Below, piece by piece: positions 42,508-49,770 of a DNA stretch of 49,770 nt. Each line of letters begins with the position of its first letter. Position 1 is the first letter of the stretch. Origin of the DNA: Planctomycetota bacterium. GTDB lineage: Bacteria > Planctomycetota > UBA1135 > UBA2386. The stretch covers positions 1 through 49,770 of the forward strand of contig CANEYR010000025.1 of NCBI GenBank assembly GCA_947444055.1. The letters run 5' to 3'. The position numbers were made by a program, and so were the translations under genes. The notes under the pieces are model-generated. The model searched no databases. It worked only from the letters and a program-made list of their open reading frames with translations, and was not told the origin of the DNA.

Positions 42508-44547
42508 TCAGCGGCCGCGCAACACGTCTTGCAAGGCGGCAATGGCGGGCAACAGGTCCTGGCGATCGTCGAGCGCCTTGCGAAACAAGTCGCCGTGGAC
42601 AGCAACGCGCTTCTGCATCGTGTGGATCGTGAAGCGCTGCGGCGACAGGTCGCCGTCTTCGAGTTCGTCCCACAAAAGTGGCGCCGATACCGACGCCGAG
42701 CGCACCGGTCGCACGGCGTAAGGGGGCACGATCGTCTGGCTCTTCCGGTTCTGCAGGAAGTCGAGGTAGACCTTGCCATCGCGTTGGTCCGGCAAACGCT
42801 CGACGGTGGCGATGTCGGGCAGTTCGCGCACCAACACGCGCGCCACCGCTTCGGTGAACATGCGCGAATGGTCGTAGGTGTAACCAGGCATCAGCGGCAC
42901 GAAGATGTGCATGCCGTGTTTGCCCGATGTCTTCAGCAGTGGGCGCAGCCCGATGCCGCGCAGCAGCTTGCCGGCCGCGCGGGCGATGCGAACGACGTCG
43001 CCGAAGGGAGCGGTCTTGGGGTCGAGATCGAGCACCGCCCAATCCGGGGCGTCCAACGAACCGACGCGCGACAGCCAAGGATGTAGGTCGATGCTGCCGA
43101 GGTTGACCACGTGCAGCAGCGTGTCGAGGTCGTCGACGACGTGATGCAGCACGATGGCGCCGTCGTGGGGAATGGGGGCCGTGCGCACCCAATCGGGCGA
43201 GCCTTCCTTCACTTCCCGTTGGTAGAACGACTTGCCATCGATGCCATCCGGGAAACGGTTGAGATGCAGCGGCCGGTCGCGCAAGTGCGGCAGCAGGGCA
43301 TCCGCGACGGCGTGGTAGTAGGTCAGCAGGTCGCCCTTCGTGAAACCTTCGGCTGGCCAGTAGACCTTGCTGAGATTGCTCGGCTTCCAACGCGGTGCTT
43401 CGCTGGTGGGGAGTGCGTCGGTTGGGCTGCGGCGCGACGACCCGCGGCGTGGCGTGGCACGCACACGTTGCCAGTCGGGGCTCGCACCGCTGGTGTAATG
43501 GCTGGTGGCGCGCTTGCCGATCGCAGCTGGCAGGTTGGCTTCGGCAATGGCTTGCAGCAGGGCCGTGCCATCGCCGGCTACGTGATCGACAAAGAGGATG
43601 CGGGCGTGCTCGGGCACCAGCGTGCGCAGTGCCGCTTTGCGATCGAGCAACGGCAGCTGGCGAAGGTCGTAGTCTTCCCACTGCAACAGGTCGAACGCGT
43701 AGAACGCGAGACTCTTGCTGGGGGCGCCACTGAGAGCTTGCGCCAGGGCGGCTTGGGTGGGGCGGCCATTGGGTTCCAGAGCGACCAACACCCCATCGAG
43801 CAGCGCTTCGTGGCAACGCAAGGCAGCAAGTCCGTCGGCGATCGCGGTCGGCGGCGGCGACGCCAAGCTCGGCATGGTGATGGCACTCCCGCGTTTGTGA
43901 GCGAGCGTGCGCAGGCCTTCGAACTCCATCTCGAACAGCCAGTCGGTATCGCGGCTCGCGACGTTCCCTTCGTCTTGCCAACGCATGGCTGTCGTCGTGA
44001 GCGGCACGTGGCACGCGGGTGCTGTGGCCAGCTCGATCCCGAGCGCACTGTCGCGGGTCGGCCCGGCATAGGTGTCCTTCGACTTGAACAACAACCAGCT
44101 GTTCTTCGCTTGTTGGGTGCGCACCAGGTGCCATTCACCGCGGAGCCGCCGACCGAACAGCTGGACCTTCAATTCACCGCGTTGCATCGCTTCGTCCCAG
44201 GTCGGGATCTTGACCAACTCGTAGCGACCGTGGTCCCAGATGGTCATCGTGCCCGCGCCGTATTGGCCCTTTGGGATGCGTCCATGAAAGTGCTCGTACT
44301 CGAGCGGATGGTCTTCGGTGCGCACGGCAAGCCGCTTCTCACTCGGATCAAACGAGAAGCCGCGCGGCACCGCCCACGACTTCAGCACGCCGTCGTGCTC
44401 GAGGCGCAGGTCGTAATGCAGCTGACGCGCTTCGTGGCGGTGGATGACGTAGGCGTCGTTGCCGCGAACGACCGGAGCCGCGGGCTCAGGCTCGGGGGTC
44501 GCTGCAAAGTCGCGCTTCTTGCGGTAGTCGGCGAGCGGGTCGCTCAT
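42508..44547 (-). CDS. ligD: LigD-type protein: phosphoesterase, degenerate ligase domain, polymerase
   Basis: A 679-residue protein. Residues 33-160 form the 3'-phosphoesterase domain (RHEARQLHYDLRLEHDGVLKSWAVP with H44 and D52; TEDHPLEY). Residues about 200-365 resemble the LigD ligase core but every motif is lost: EMEFEG (206-211) in place of ExKxDG, DGV instead of DGE (251-253), PAAI instead of EG-I/L-V (340-343), and RVR instead of KVK (361-363). The OB fold is missing; a short linker leads into the polymerase domain (about 390-679) with LDLDP (D507, D509), TSGKHGMHIFVPL and FLQNRKSQTIVPPYAVR. It probably processes DNA ends while the separate ligase seals. The start at 44547 is chosen; a GTG at 44592 is possible. 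Confidence 0.92.
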   Translation of the reverse strand: MSDPLADYRKKRDFAATPEPEPAAPVVRGNDAYVIHRHEARQLHYDLRLEHDGVLKSWAVPRGFSFDPSEKRLAVRTEDHPLEYEHFHGRIPKGQYGAGTMTIWDHGRYELVKIPTWDEAMQRGELKVQLFGRRLRGEWHLVRTQQAKNSWLLFKSKDTYAGPTRDSALGIELATAPACHVPLTTTAMRWQDEGNVASRDTDWLFEMEFEGLRTLAHKRGSAITMPSLASPPPTAIADGLAALRCHEALLDGVLVALEPNGRPTQAALAQALSGAPSKSLAFYAFDLLQWEDYDLRQLPLLDRKAALRTLVPEHARILFVDHVAGDGTALLQAIAEANLPAAIGKRATSHYTSGASPDWQRVRATPRRGSSRRSPTDALPTSEAPRWKPSNLSKVYWPAEGFTKGDLLTYYHAVADALLPHLRDRPLHLNRFPDGIDGKSFYQREVKEGSPDWVRTAPIPHDGAIVLHHVVDDLDTLLHVVNLGSIDLHPWLSRVGSLDAPDWAVLDLDPKTAPFGDVVRIARAAGKLLRGIGLRPLLKTSGKHGMHIFVPLMPGYTYDHSRMFTEAVARVLVRELPDIATVERLPDQRDGKVYLDFLQNRKSQTIVPPYAVRPVRSASVSAPLLWDELEDGDLSPQRFTIHTMQKRVAVHGDLFRKALDDRQDLLPAIAALQDVLRGR

Positions 44548-44610
44548 GAGGCTTGGGTCGGCGATTGTGGCTGCGGCGGCGGGCGTCGCCACCGCCGCTT
44601 GCTACTTCTC

Positions 44611-44673
44611 GACGAGCCCTTGCGTGTGCACTCTCGCACGATGTGCGACAGTGCACACGGGCCGGGCTTCGTC
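44611..44673. repeat. Large inverted repeat upstream of ligD
   Basis: GTGTGCACT-C-TCGCAC (44624-44639) and GTGCGA-C-AGTGCACAC (44643-44658) pair with one mismatch around a three-base loop; flanking GACGAGCCC (44611-44619) and GGGCTTCGTC (44664-44673) extend the stem with a bulge. It lies 64 bases before the ligD start. No T tract follows on either strand, so it is more likely an operator, cruciform or 5' UTR structure than a terminator. Confidence 0.7.
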
Positions 44674-44954
44674 GGAGTTGTTGGCCTTGAACCATCGCTG
44701 CCAACACGACTTGTGAGCAGGCCAGTCGGTGTCGACGGGGATTCTGACGAGTTCCACGTCGCGTGGAAGTTCCCGTACCTAGCAGGCACAGCCGTTGCTC
44801 TAAGGCCCATGTCACGTGGGTCGCAGCCACGGCCGGTGGCACGAGAACTTCGCTTGCATGGAACATGAGGCGAAGTAAGGTGCTACGGCTCTCCTGGCTC
44901 GACTCGTCCCCGAGTAGACCCTACCGCTCGATCCAAGGCGGATTTTCGTATCCC
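44674..44954. other. Divergent intergenic region between ligD and the large lipoprotein gene
   Basis: No gene is visible. The whole ligD-lipoprotein gap is 407 bases. A second inverted repeat, ACTTCGC (44847-44853) with GCGAAGT (44870-44876) enclosing CATG-GAA-CATG, lies about 80 bases before the lipoprotein gene. No clear promoter was recognised. Confidence 0.5.
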
Positions 44955-47900
44955 ATGAAAGCTAACCCATCGCATCGACCGCACCTGCTCTCTCTCGCAT
45001 GGTCGGCTGCTTCCCTGCCCCTGATGGCAGTCGTCGGGCTCGTCTCCACGGGCTGCACTGGTGGTTCCAAGGGCGACCCCGAGAACCGGGGCGACTTCAA
45101 GGTCGTCAGTATCAGCACCGGTTCGGGAAGTGTGTATCCCTATCGCATCCGCACAACCGACTCGTTCGGCAATCCGACGTCGACGGTGCTCAACATCGAG
45201 AGCGATGCGACTCTTCGGCAGTACGTCAACGGCAACAACGGTGTGTTGCCGGTGGCAACCTTGCCGACAACGGCCGTGCTGCCGGATGGCAACCCGGGCA
45301 ACCACTTTTTGCACTTCACGTTCAGTCACAAGCTGCAGATTGAGTCGATCCTGAGCAGCTTTCTGGCAGACCAAGCGAATTCGGGGCTGGTCGGCTCGCT
45401 GACGATCCTCGCCTACGATCCGTCGACGGAGACGTCGATCACGGTCGAGGGGCGCGGCTTCGTCAACGGCTACACCTACTTCAACGAGAGCGGCTCGCTG
45501 CGTCTGGTGCGTGCGGTCGAAGCGACCACCGACAACCAGATTCGGGTGCTCGACTCGCGCGCCAACGGGTTCCCCAACTACCCGGGTGCTGGTGACCTTG
45601 TCAGCAAGAAGTCGTTCACGTTCATCGCCGATGACGACAACGACCTGACCCAGCTCGACCTCTTCCCGAACAACCGGCTGCTGCGCATCATTGTGTCCAA
45701 CGCGGTGCGTGACTCCGAGAACGACATTCTCGAGCAGGAGATTGGTGTGGCGACGACGGTCGGCAGCGACCCGAATCCGCCGCAAGTGCTTGGCTACCTC
45801 GGCCAGCCGCAAATCTCGCCCGGCAACAGCCAGACGGGAATCGACCCGACAGGTTCGATCCTGGTGCGCTTCAACAAGCCGGTCCAACCCGGTCAAGTTG
45901 GCGCCTTCTTCAATGCGACGCTGTTCACACCGCCAACGGGTGGTGTGTCGCTGTCGGTGACCGCGGCCGCCGCGACGTTCCCGGTGATCTACTACGCCGA
46001 CCCCGTGAGCTACGGCGACTTGATGAACTACATCATCAAGCCGGCGTACAACCTGCCCGGACAATCGCGCGTCGATGTGACGGTGCAAGCGACCACCATC
46101 AATAGCTTGACTGGCCAGCCCATCGGCGTGCCGGTGACGACAAGCTTCACGACCGGCGATGGCCCTGGCATCGTCAACGCACCAGTGGCGCCCGAGGCGA
46201 TCTACATCGGCATTGGTGGTGCGGAGCCTGGTGTGTCGGTTATCGACCTCAACGGCTTCGGCCAAGGCACGGGTGATATCAGTAACACTCGTTGGCCACT
46301 CAACCCGAACATCGGTGTCCCCGGTGTCATCCCGTCGATGGCTCCTGGCACCTCCAACTTGGACGCTGGTGGGCGAGGTGTGTTGACGCTGACTGCGGAC
46401 ACCAACGGCAATACGCGGTTGCTGCGCGATCCGATCGTGGGTGACGTCACCGACATTCACATCGGCGCGCCGCTCGACTTGATCTACAACAACGAGAACA
46501 TCAACCGCAATGCCAGCCGGTCGAACCAGATCAACCAATTGCTTGGCACCGCGATGTCTGGCAACACGATCACGCAGCCGCCGGTGCCGAATCCGCCGCG
46601 CCTCGTGTTCCCACCGCCAAACCCCAACCGTGCGATCTTCGGCGAAGAACCGGCCGTGAAGTCGTCGCTGGGTCCGCCAGGAGCGCTGGTGACCGGTGGT
46701 CCTCCCGCTGGATGTCTGGCAGTGGGGTTGAACTTGCTCGTGCTCGGCAACCCGTTCTCGTCGTCGCAGAACGAACTCGGCCTCTATGGGACGTCCTTCA
46801 TGGGCGTGTTTGTCGGGCCGCAGCCTCCCCCCGGCTCACCGCCACCGCCGCCGCCATTCTGCCCGTTCACGTCTCGTCAGCAGGTCGGCCACTTCCTCTA
46901 CGTGCTCGATCGCGACAACCGTCAGGTCGTCGTCGTCAACAGCAACCGATTCACGGTCTTGGACACCATCCAGCTGTCGGATCCGGTCAGTATGGCGATG
47001 TCGCCTAACATGACGCGCTTGGCCGTGTCCAACTTCGCCAGCTCGTCGGTCAGCTTTATCGACATTGATCCGACCAGTGCGACGTTCCACCAAGTCGTCA
47101 GCGAGACGTTCGTCGAAGCGGGGCCGACGGGTGTCGCTTGGCAACCAGATGGCGAGGACGTGCTCGTCGTGTCGACCGATGCCAACTTTCTGACGGTCAT
47201 CAGCGCGTTGGATTTCACGGTGCGGCGCACGGTCGGCGGCTTCCTCAACCAGCCGATCGATCTCATCGTCACCGAGCGTTACCAGGCTACCGGCAATACG
47301 TCGGCGGTGTATTACGCCTACATCCTGAACTCGAATGGCACCGTCGCCATCTATGAGTCAGGACCGGATGGTGTCAACGGCATCGGCTTCAACGACATCA
47401 TCGGCACCGTGACCAACGCGGCCTTCCCGCGGGCGAAGTCGATGCAGTACGACTTCTCGTCGATCCTGGCCAATGGTGCGGTGTTCATTGGGCACACAGC
47501 CGACAACGGCTTGGGCCAAGTTTCGCGGTTGGCTTTGACCGCTACACCAGTCGGCGCGTTGCCGCTGAACCCGGTGTCGGGTGGGTTCATTCTGCCGCCG
47601 ACCTACCGGCAGAAGGAATGGACGGTCATCCAACGCATTGGTGGGACTGCCGGTGGTGCCAACAACATGTCCGGCAACTCGATCGTCGACTTGTGCATGG
47701 ACGACTTGGTGAACTTCGGTGGGTACACCGGGCAGGGCAACTTGTTCAACCCGAGCTATGCAACGACGCCCTACATTCACTCAGGCAAACACGTCGTGAA
47801 GACAACGGCTGGTGGTGGCATCGTGGCGGCGGCGAATCCGCGGTTGATGTTCGTGGCTCTCTCGGACGTCGGCAACGTCGACGTCTTCGAGGTGCAGACC

Positions 47901-47966
47901 GGCACTCGCATCGGCACCATTGCGGTGCCAGGCGTGCGCGTGGTTACGAACTACTGGCGCCAGTGA
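44955..47966 (+). CDS. Large lipoprotein with Ig-like and beta-propeller domains
   Basis: A 1003-residue exported protein. The N-terminus (a 35-residue signal ending GLVSTGC) has a lipobox-like end, so lipid attachment at the cysteine is likely, though serine in the -3 position is unusual. About residues 290-400 contain an SbsA-type Ig-like (Big_5) domain: DPTGSILVRFNKPVQPGQV, TSFTTGDGP. A proline-rich loop (PPPGSPPPPPPFCPF, near 620) leads into a YVTN-type beta-propeller: GHFLYVLDRDNRQVVVVN, DPVSMAMSPNMTRLAVSN, GPTGVAWQPDGEDVLVVS. It is probably a surface-exposed structural or adhesive protein; no enzyme motif is visible. Confidence 0.82.
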   Translation: MKANPSHRPHLLSLAWSAASLPLMAVVGLVSTGCTGGSKGDPENRGDFKVVSISTGSGSVYPYRIRTTDSFGNPTSTVLNIESDATLRQYVNGNNGVLPVATLPTTAVLPDGNPGNHFLHFTFSHKLQIESILSSFLADQANSGLVGSLTILAYDPSTETSITVEGRGFVNGYTYFNESGSLRLVRAVEATTDNQIRVLDSRANGFPNYPGAGDLVSKKSFTFIADDDNDLTQLDLFPNNRLLRIIVSNAVRDSENDILEQEIGVATTVGSDPNPPQVLGYLGQPQISPGNSQTGIDPTGSILVRFNKPVQPGQVGAFFNATLFTPPTGGVSLSVTAAAATFPVIYYADPVSYGDLMNYIIKPAYNLPGQSRVDVTVQATTINSLTGQPIGVPVTTSFTTGDGPGIVNAPVAPEAIYIGIGGAEPGVSVIDLNGFGQGTGDISNTRWPLNPNIGVPGVIPSMAPGTSNLDAGGRGVLTLTADTNGNTRLLRDPIVGDVTDIHIGAPLDLIYNNENINRNASRSNQINQLLGTAMSGNTITQPPVPNPPRLVFPPPNPNRAIFGEEPAVKSSLGPPGALVTGGPPAGCLAVGLNLLVLGNPFSSSQNELGLYGTSFMGVFVGPQPPPGSPPPPPPFCPFTSRQQVGHFLYVLDRDNRQVVVVNSNRFTVLDTIQLSDPVSMAMSPNMTRLAVSNFASSSVSFIDIDPTSATFHQVVSETFVEAGPTGVAWQPDGEDVLVVSTDANFLTVISALDFTVRRTVGGFLNQPIDLIVTERYQATGNTSAVYYAYILNSNGTVAIYESGPDGVNGIGFNDIIGTVTNAAFPRAKSMQYDFSSILANGAVFIGHTADNGLGQVSRLALTATPVGALPLNPVSGGFILPPTYRQKEWTVIQRIGGTAGGANNMSGNSIVDLCMDDLVNFGGYTGQGNLFNPSYATTPYIHSGKHVVKTTAGGGIVAAANPRLMFVALSDVGNVDVFEVQTGTRIGTIAVPGVRVVTNYWRQ

Positions 47967-47981
47967 GTCGACCGTAGGGTC

Positions 47982-48000
47982 GCGGCAGGCACTCTGCCGC
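47982..48000 (+). repeat. Short hairpin after the lipoprotein gene
   Basis: GCGGCAG (47982-47988) and CTGCCGC (47994-48000) form a seven-base stem 15 bases after the stop codon, directly before a stronger terminator hairpin. Confidence 0.5.
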
Positions 48001-48010
48001 CGCCGAATGC

Positions 48011-48051
48011 GCAGGCCGGTCCTCGTCAGAGGAACGGCCTGCTGCGTTTTT
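48011..48051 (+). terminator. Rho-independent terminator of the lipoprotein gene
   Basis: GCAGGCCG-G-TCCTC (48011-48024) pairs with GAGGA-A-CGGCCTGC (48029-48042) with one internal mismatch and a GTCA loop; TGCG and then TTTTT (48047-48051) follow. It separates the lipoprotein gene from the UbiE gene. Confidence 0.85.
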
Positions 48052-48110
48052 GGCGGCCGCAAGGGTGATGCAGGGTTGAGCCTGCGACACCGGCAGCGCA
48101 GAATCGCGCC

Positions 48111-48800
48111 ATGCCCGATGGTGCCACGATCCAGCGCATGTTCGCCGATGTGGCGCGTGGCTACGACCGCACGAACCGCGCGCTGTCGCTCGGCATTGAC
48201 TGTTGGTGGCGTCGCCGCACCGTGCGCACGGTTGCGGTGCTGCGTGGTGAGCGTGGCCTCGATGTGTGTGCTGGCACGGGGGACTTGTCGTTCGCTCTCC
48301 AGCGAGCGGGTGCCTCCATCGTGGGGGCGGACTTTTGTGCGCCGATGCTCGCGCGCTCGCACCACAAGGGGAACGTCACTTCGCGGCCGCGTTTCGTCGC
48401 TGCCGATGCGCTGTCCTTGCCGTTCCTCGATGCGACATTCGACTTTGCTACCGTCGCGTTCGGCATTCGCAACGTCAGCGATCCCATCGCAGGCCTGCGT
48501 GAGATGGCACGTGTCGTGCGCCCTGGTGGTCGCGTGGTCGTCCTGGAGTTTTGTAAGCCCCGCGTGCCGCTGTTGGGTGTTGCCTACCGCTTCTACTTTC
48601 GGCGAGTGGTGCCGTTGCTCGGCCGCTGGATCTCGGGTGCCACTGGTGATGCCTATCGGTACTTGCACGACTCGGTGATGGCGTTTCCCGAGCGAGAGCC
48701 GTTCTTGCAGTTGATGCAGCAGGCGGGACTGCAACGGTCTCAATTGCGACTTCTCACCGGCGGCATCGCCGCGATCTACCGTGGCGAAGTCAGTCGTTGA
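48111..48800 (+). CDS. UbiE/MenG (demethyl)quinone C-methyltransferase
   Basis: A 229-residue class I methyltransferase of the UbiE/COQ5 family, the C-methylation step of menaquinone or ubiquinone synthesis. The start IQRMFADVARGYDRTNRALSLGIDCWWRR is diagnostic (MFDxVAxxYDxxNxxxSxGxxxxWR); LDVCAGTGDLSFAL is the SAM site and FATVAFGIRNVSDP the second family motif, followed by LREMARVVRPGG. The ATG at 48111 is the only good start. The gene overlaps the CPBP gene by 20 bases, and a UbiX-type gene follows, so these form a quinone-related operon. Menaquinone (futalosine) versus ubiquinone route cannot be told here. Confidence 0.92.
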   Translation: MPDGATIQRMFADVARGYDRTNRALSLGIDCWWRRRTVRTVAVLRGERGLDVCAGTGDLSFALQRAGASIVGADFCAPMLARSHHKGNVTSRPRFVAADALSLPFLDATFDFATVAFGIRNVSDPIAGLREMARVVRPGGRVVVLEFCKPRVPLLGVAYRFYFRRVVPLLGRWISGATGDAYRYLHDSVMAFPEREPFLQLMQQAGLQRSQLRLLTGGIAAIYRGEVSR

Positions 48801-49560
48801 TCCGCTGCCCCGGGCCGCTGCGGCTCAGGCCGGGGCTGAGGCCGCGGCTGAACCTGGTGGCTACTTCCACTGGTCGCGCGATGCCGCCGTGGGACTGTTT
48901 GCGGTCTTGCCGCTGTGGCTCGTTTACCAGGCGTTGCGCGCCGCTCTAGCCCCAGAAGATCGCAACGGGGCCGAAGTGTTGTTGCTGCAGCAGCTGCGGC
49001 GCCTTGGTGATGTCGGCCACATCGTGTTGAGCATCGGGTTTTGCGTTCTGCTCGTTCTGGCTACCCGTTCGCTGGTGCGCCGTCAGGTGCCTTGGTTGCG
49101 GGTCGTCGGCGTCATCGCGATTGAAGGCACGGTCTACGCTCTGATGCTCGGGCCGTTGTCGCAACAGATGGCGGCCTCGGCCTCGCGCGTATTGTCGATG
49201 GGCGCCATCCACAGCACACTGACCGCCAACCTGGTCGGCTCGCTGGGTGCCGGTATTTATGAAGAACTGGTGTTTCGGCTCGGACTCATGTCGGCGCTGG
49301 TGTGGATCGGGCTGTTCGCGGTGCGCGCGTGGTCGTTGCCGCGTTGGCTTGCAGGTGCTTTCGCGGTGTTAGTCAGTGCACTGGTGTTCTCCTGGTTTCA
49401 CCATTTGTGTGGAGAGCCGTTCGATCGCGCCCGCTTTCAGTTCCGCACCATGGCCGGCGTGCTGCTCGGAGTGTTGATGTGGGTGCGAGGCTATGGCGTG
49501 TGCGTCTACACCCACACGATCTACAACTTCTACTACTACGTGTCGACCGATGGCCAATGA
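48781..49560 (+). CDS. CPBP-family membrane protein (Abi/CAAX protease-like)
   Basis: A 259-residue protein with about six transmembrane helices. The CPBP signature EELVFR (161-166) supplies two glutamates and an arginine; WFHH (near 203) and the HTIYNFYYY block supply the histidines expected of the glutamic-type intramembrane protease fold. The first 27 residues are alanine-rich and probably cytoplasmic. GTG start 20 bases inside the UbiE gene. CPBP proteins range from prenyl-protein processing to immunity functions; linkage to quinone genes here does not settle which applies. Confidence 0.87.
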   Translation: MAKSVVDPLPRAAAAQAGAEAAAEPGGYFHWSRDAAVGLFAVLPLWLVYQALRAALAPEDRNGAEVLLLQQLRRLGDVGHIVLSIGFCVLLVLATRSLVRRQVPWLRVVGVIAIEGTVYALMLGPLSQQMAASASRVLSMGAIHSTLTANLVGSLGAGIYEELVFRLGLMSALVWIGLFAVRAWSLPRWLAGAFAVLVSALVFSWFHHLCGEPFDRARFQFRTMAGVLLGVLMWVRGYGVCVYTHTIYNFYYYVSTDGQ

Positions 49561-49770
49561 CTGCGAAGGCGCCGCCGCGAGACCGCACCGGTTCGCGGTG
49601 GGGTGGTCTGGCGGCAGCGGCATCGTCTATGGCATTCGCCTCGTCGAGGTCCTGTTGCAAGCGGGGCATGAAGTGCACTTGGTGGCCACGGGGGCGGCGC
49701 TGCGGGTGCTGCAGCACGAAGCTGGTGTGACCGTGGACCCCATTCGGCCCGACTTGGCGGCCTTGTTCGA
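49550..49770 (+). CDS. UbiX-type flavin prenyltransferase, 3' end missing
   Basis: The frame starts at ATG 49550 (11 bases inside the CPBP gene) and runs off the right edge; 73 residues are visible. FAVGWSGGSGIVYGIRLVEVLL fits the UbiX start (GxSGASGxxYxxRLLxxL), in the pieces GWSGGSGIVYG and IRLVEVLL; the usual SGAS loop reads SGGS. UbiX makes prenylated FMN for UbiD-type decarboxylases of quinone biosynthesis, in keeping with the UbiE/MenG gene upstream. Confidence 0.82.
   Translation, partial: MANDCEGAAARPHRFAVGWSGGSGIVYGIRLVEVLLQAGHEVHLVATGAALRVLQHEAGVTVDPIRPDLAALF

Noticed and set aside
42146-44134. Second minus-strand frame of 662 codons overlapping ligD
   Set aside because: It lies in another frame of the same strand as a protein with clear phosphoesterase and polymerase motifs, and its translation has no family features.
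42508-44547. Frameshift as the cause of the lost ligase motifs in LigD
   Set aside because: The frame is continuous, local similarity to the ligase core persists on both sides of each lost motif, and the downstream polymerase domain is intact; substitutions explain the data better.
44883-46538. Minus-strand frame of 551 codons opposite the large lipoprotein gene
   Set aside because: The plus strand gives a signal peptide, lipobox and known domains; the minus frame shows only valine/arginine-rich shadow sequence.
1-49770. CRISPR array, prophage, integron or insertion sequence
   Set aside because: No regularly spaced repeats, cas genes, phage structural genes, integrase or transposase were seen on either strand.

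Overview
The window is a 49.8 kb piece of a high-GC bacterial chromosome, dense with genes and without any visible mobile element, prophage or CRISPR array. Several features point to the Planctomycetota: a DUF1549/DUF1553 protein with a CxxCH motif next to a DUF1501 protein, few strong Shine-Dalgarno sites, and a set of secreted proteins that share a C-terminal beta-rich module. The species assignment is inference; no rRNA gene is present.

Layout. 1-3178: a DUF1549/DUF1553 - DUF1501 - WD40 surface-protein operon, cut by the left edge. 3254-6374: an NAD-salvage operon (NrtR-like Nudix regulator, PRPP synthetase-like protein, nicotinamide phosphoribosyltransferase) behind a palindromic promoter. 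6445-8026: two tRNA-Gln genes (+), a dGTPase-like HD hydrolase (-) and a tRNA-Glu (-), with recognisable promoters and terminators. 8143-11613: a double-PDZ protein, an SDR epimerase and a GT2-TPR glycosyltransferase. 11614-12147: a gene-poor stretch that ends, on the minus strand, in a hairpin series plus a terminator. 12148-15433: two pseudouridine synthases (RluA-like and TruD) and an MTA/purine phosphorylase in one overlapping operon, then small or secreted hypothetical proteins to 17292. 17376-22812: a surface-polysaccharide cluster (sugar nucleotidyltransferase, two SDR proteins, GT4, methyltransferase, spermidine-synthase-like protein), followed by a SpoU/TrmJ-type RNA methyltransferase. 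23595-27299: three secreted proteins. 27336-37455: a glycogen locus (glgC divergent from debranching enzyme, GH57, a glycogen synthase-phosphorylase fusion) plus an amino acid permease. 37446-38873: an MBOAT O-acyltransferase. 39023-44547: DUF72, then an NHEJ locus: Ku, stand-alone ATP-dependent ligase, a MerR-TPR protein, and a convergent LigD-type protein. 44955-47966: a large lipoprotein with Ig-like and beta-propeller parts. 48111-49770: UbiE/MenG methyltransferase, CPBP membrane protein and the start of a UbiX-type flavin prenyltransferase.

How the genes fit together. Most neighbours overlap by 1-20 bases (ATGA or GTGA junctions), so translationally coupled operons are the rule. The most interesting points are: a LigD whose ligase domain has lost every nucleotidyltransferase motif and its OB fold while a complete separate ligase sits in the same locus; a MerR-TPR protein built into the NHEJ operon; a single 1409-residue protein joining a eukaryote-type (GT3) glycogen synthase to a glucan phosphorylase beside an ADP-glucose pyrophosphorylase; an NAD-salvage operon whose regulator has a degenerate Nudix box and whose promoter is embedded in two palindromes; and a C-terminal module shared by three neighbouring secreted proteins.
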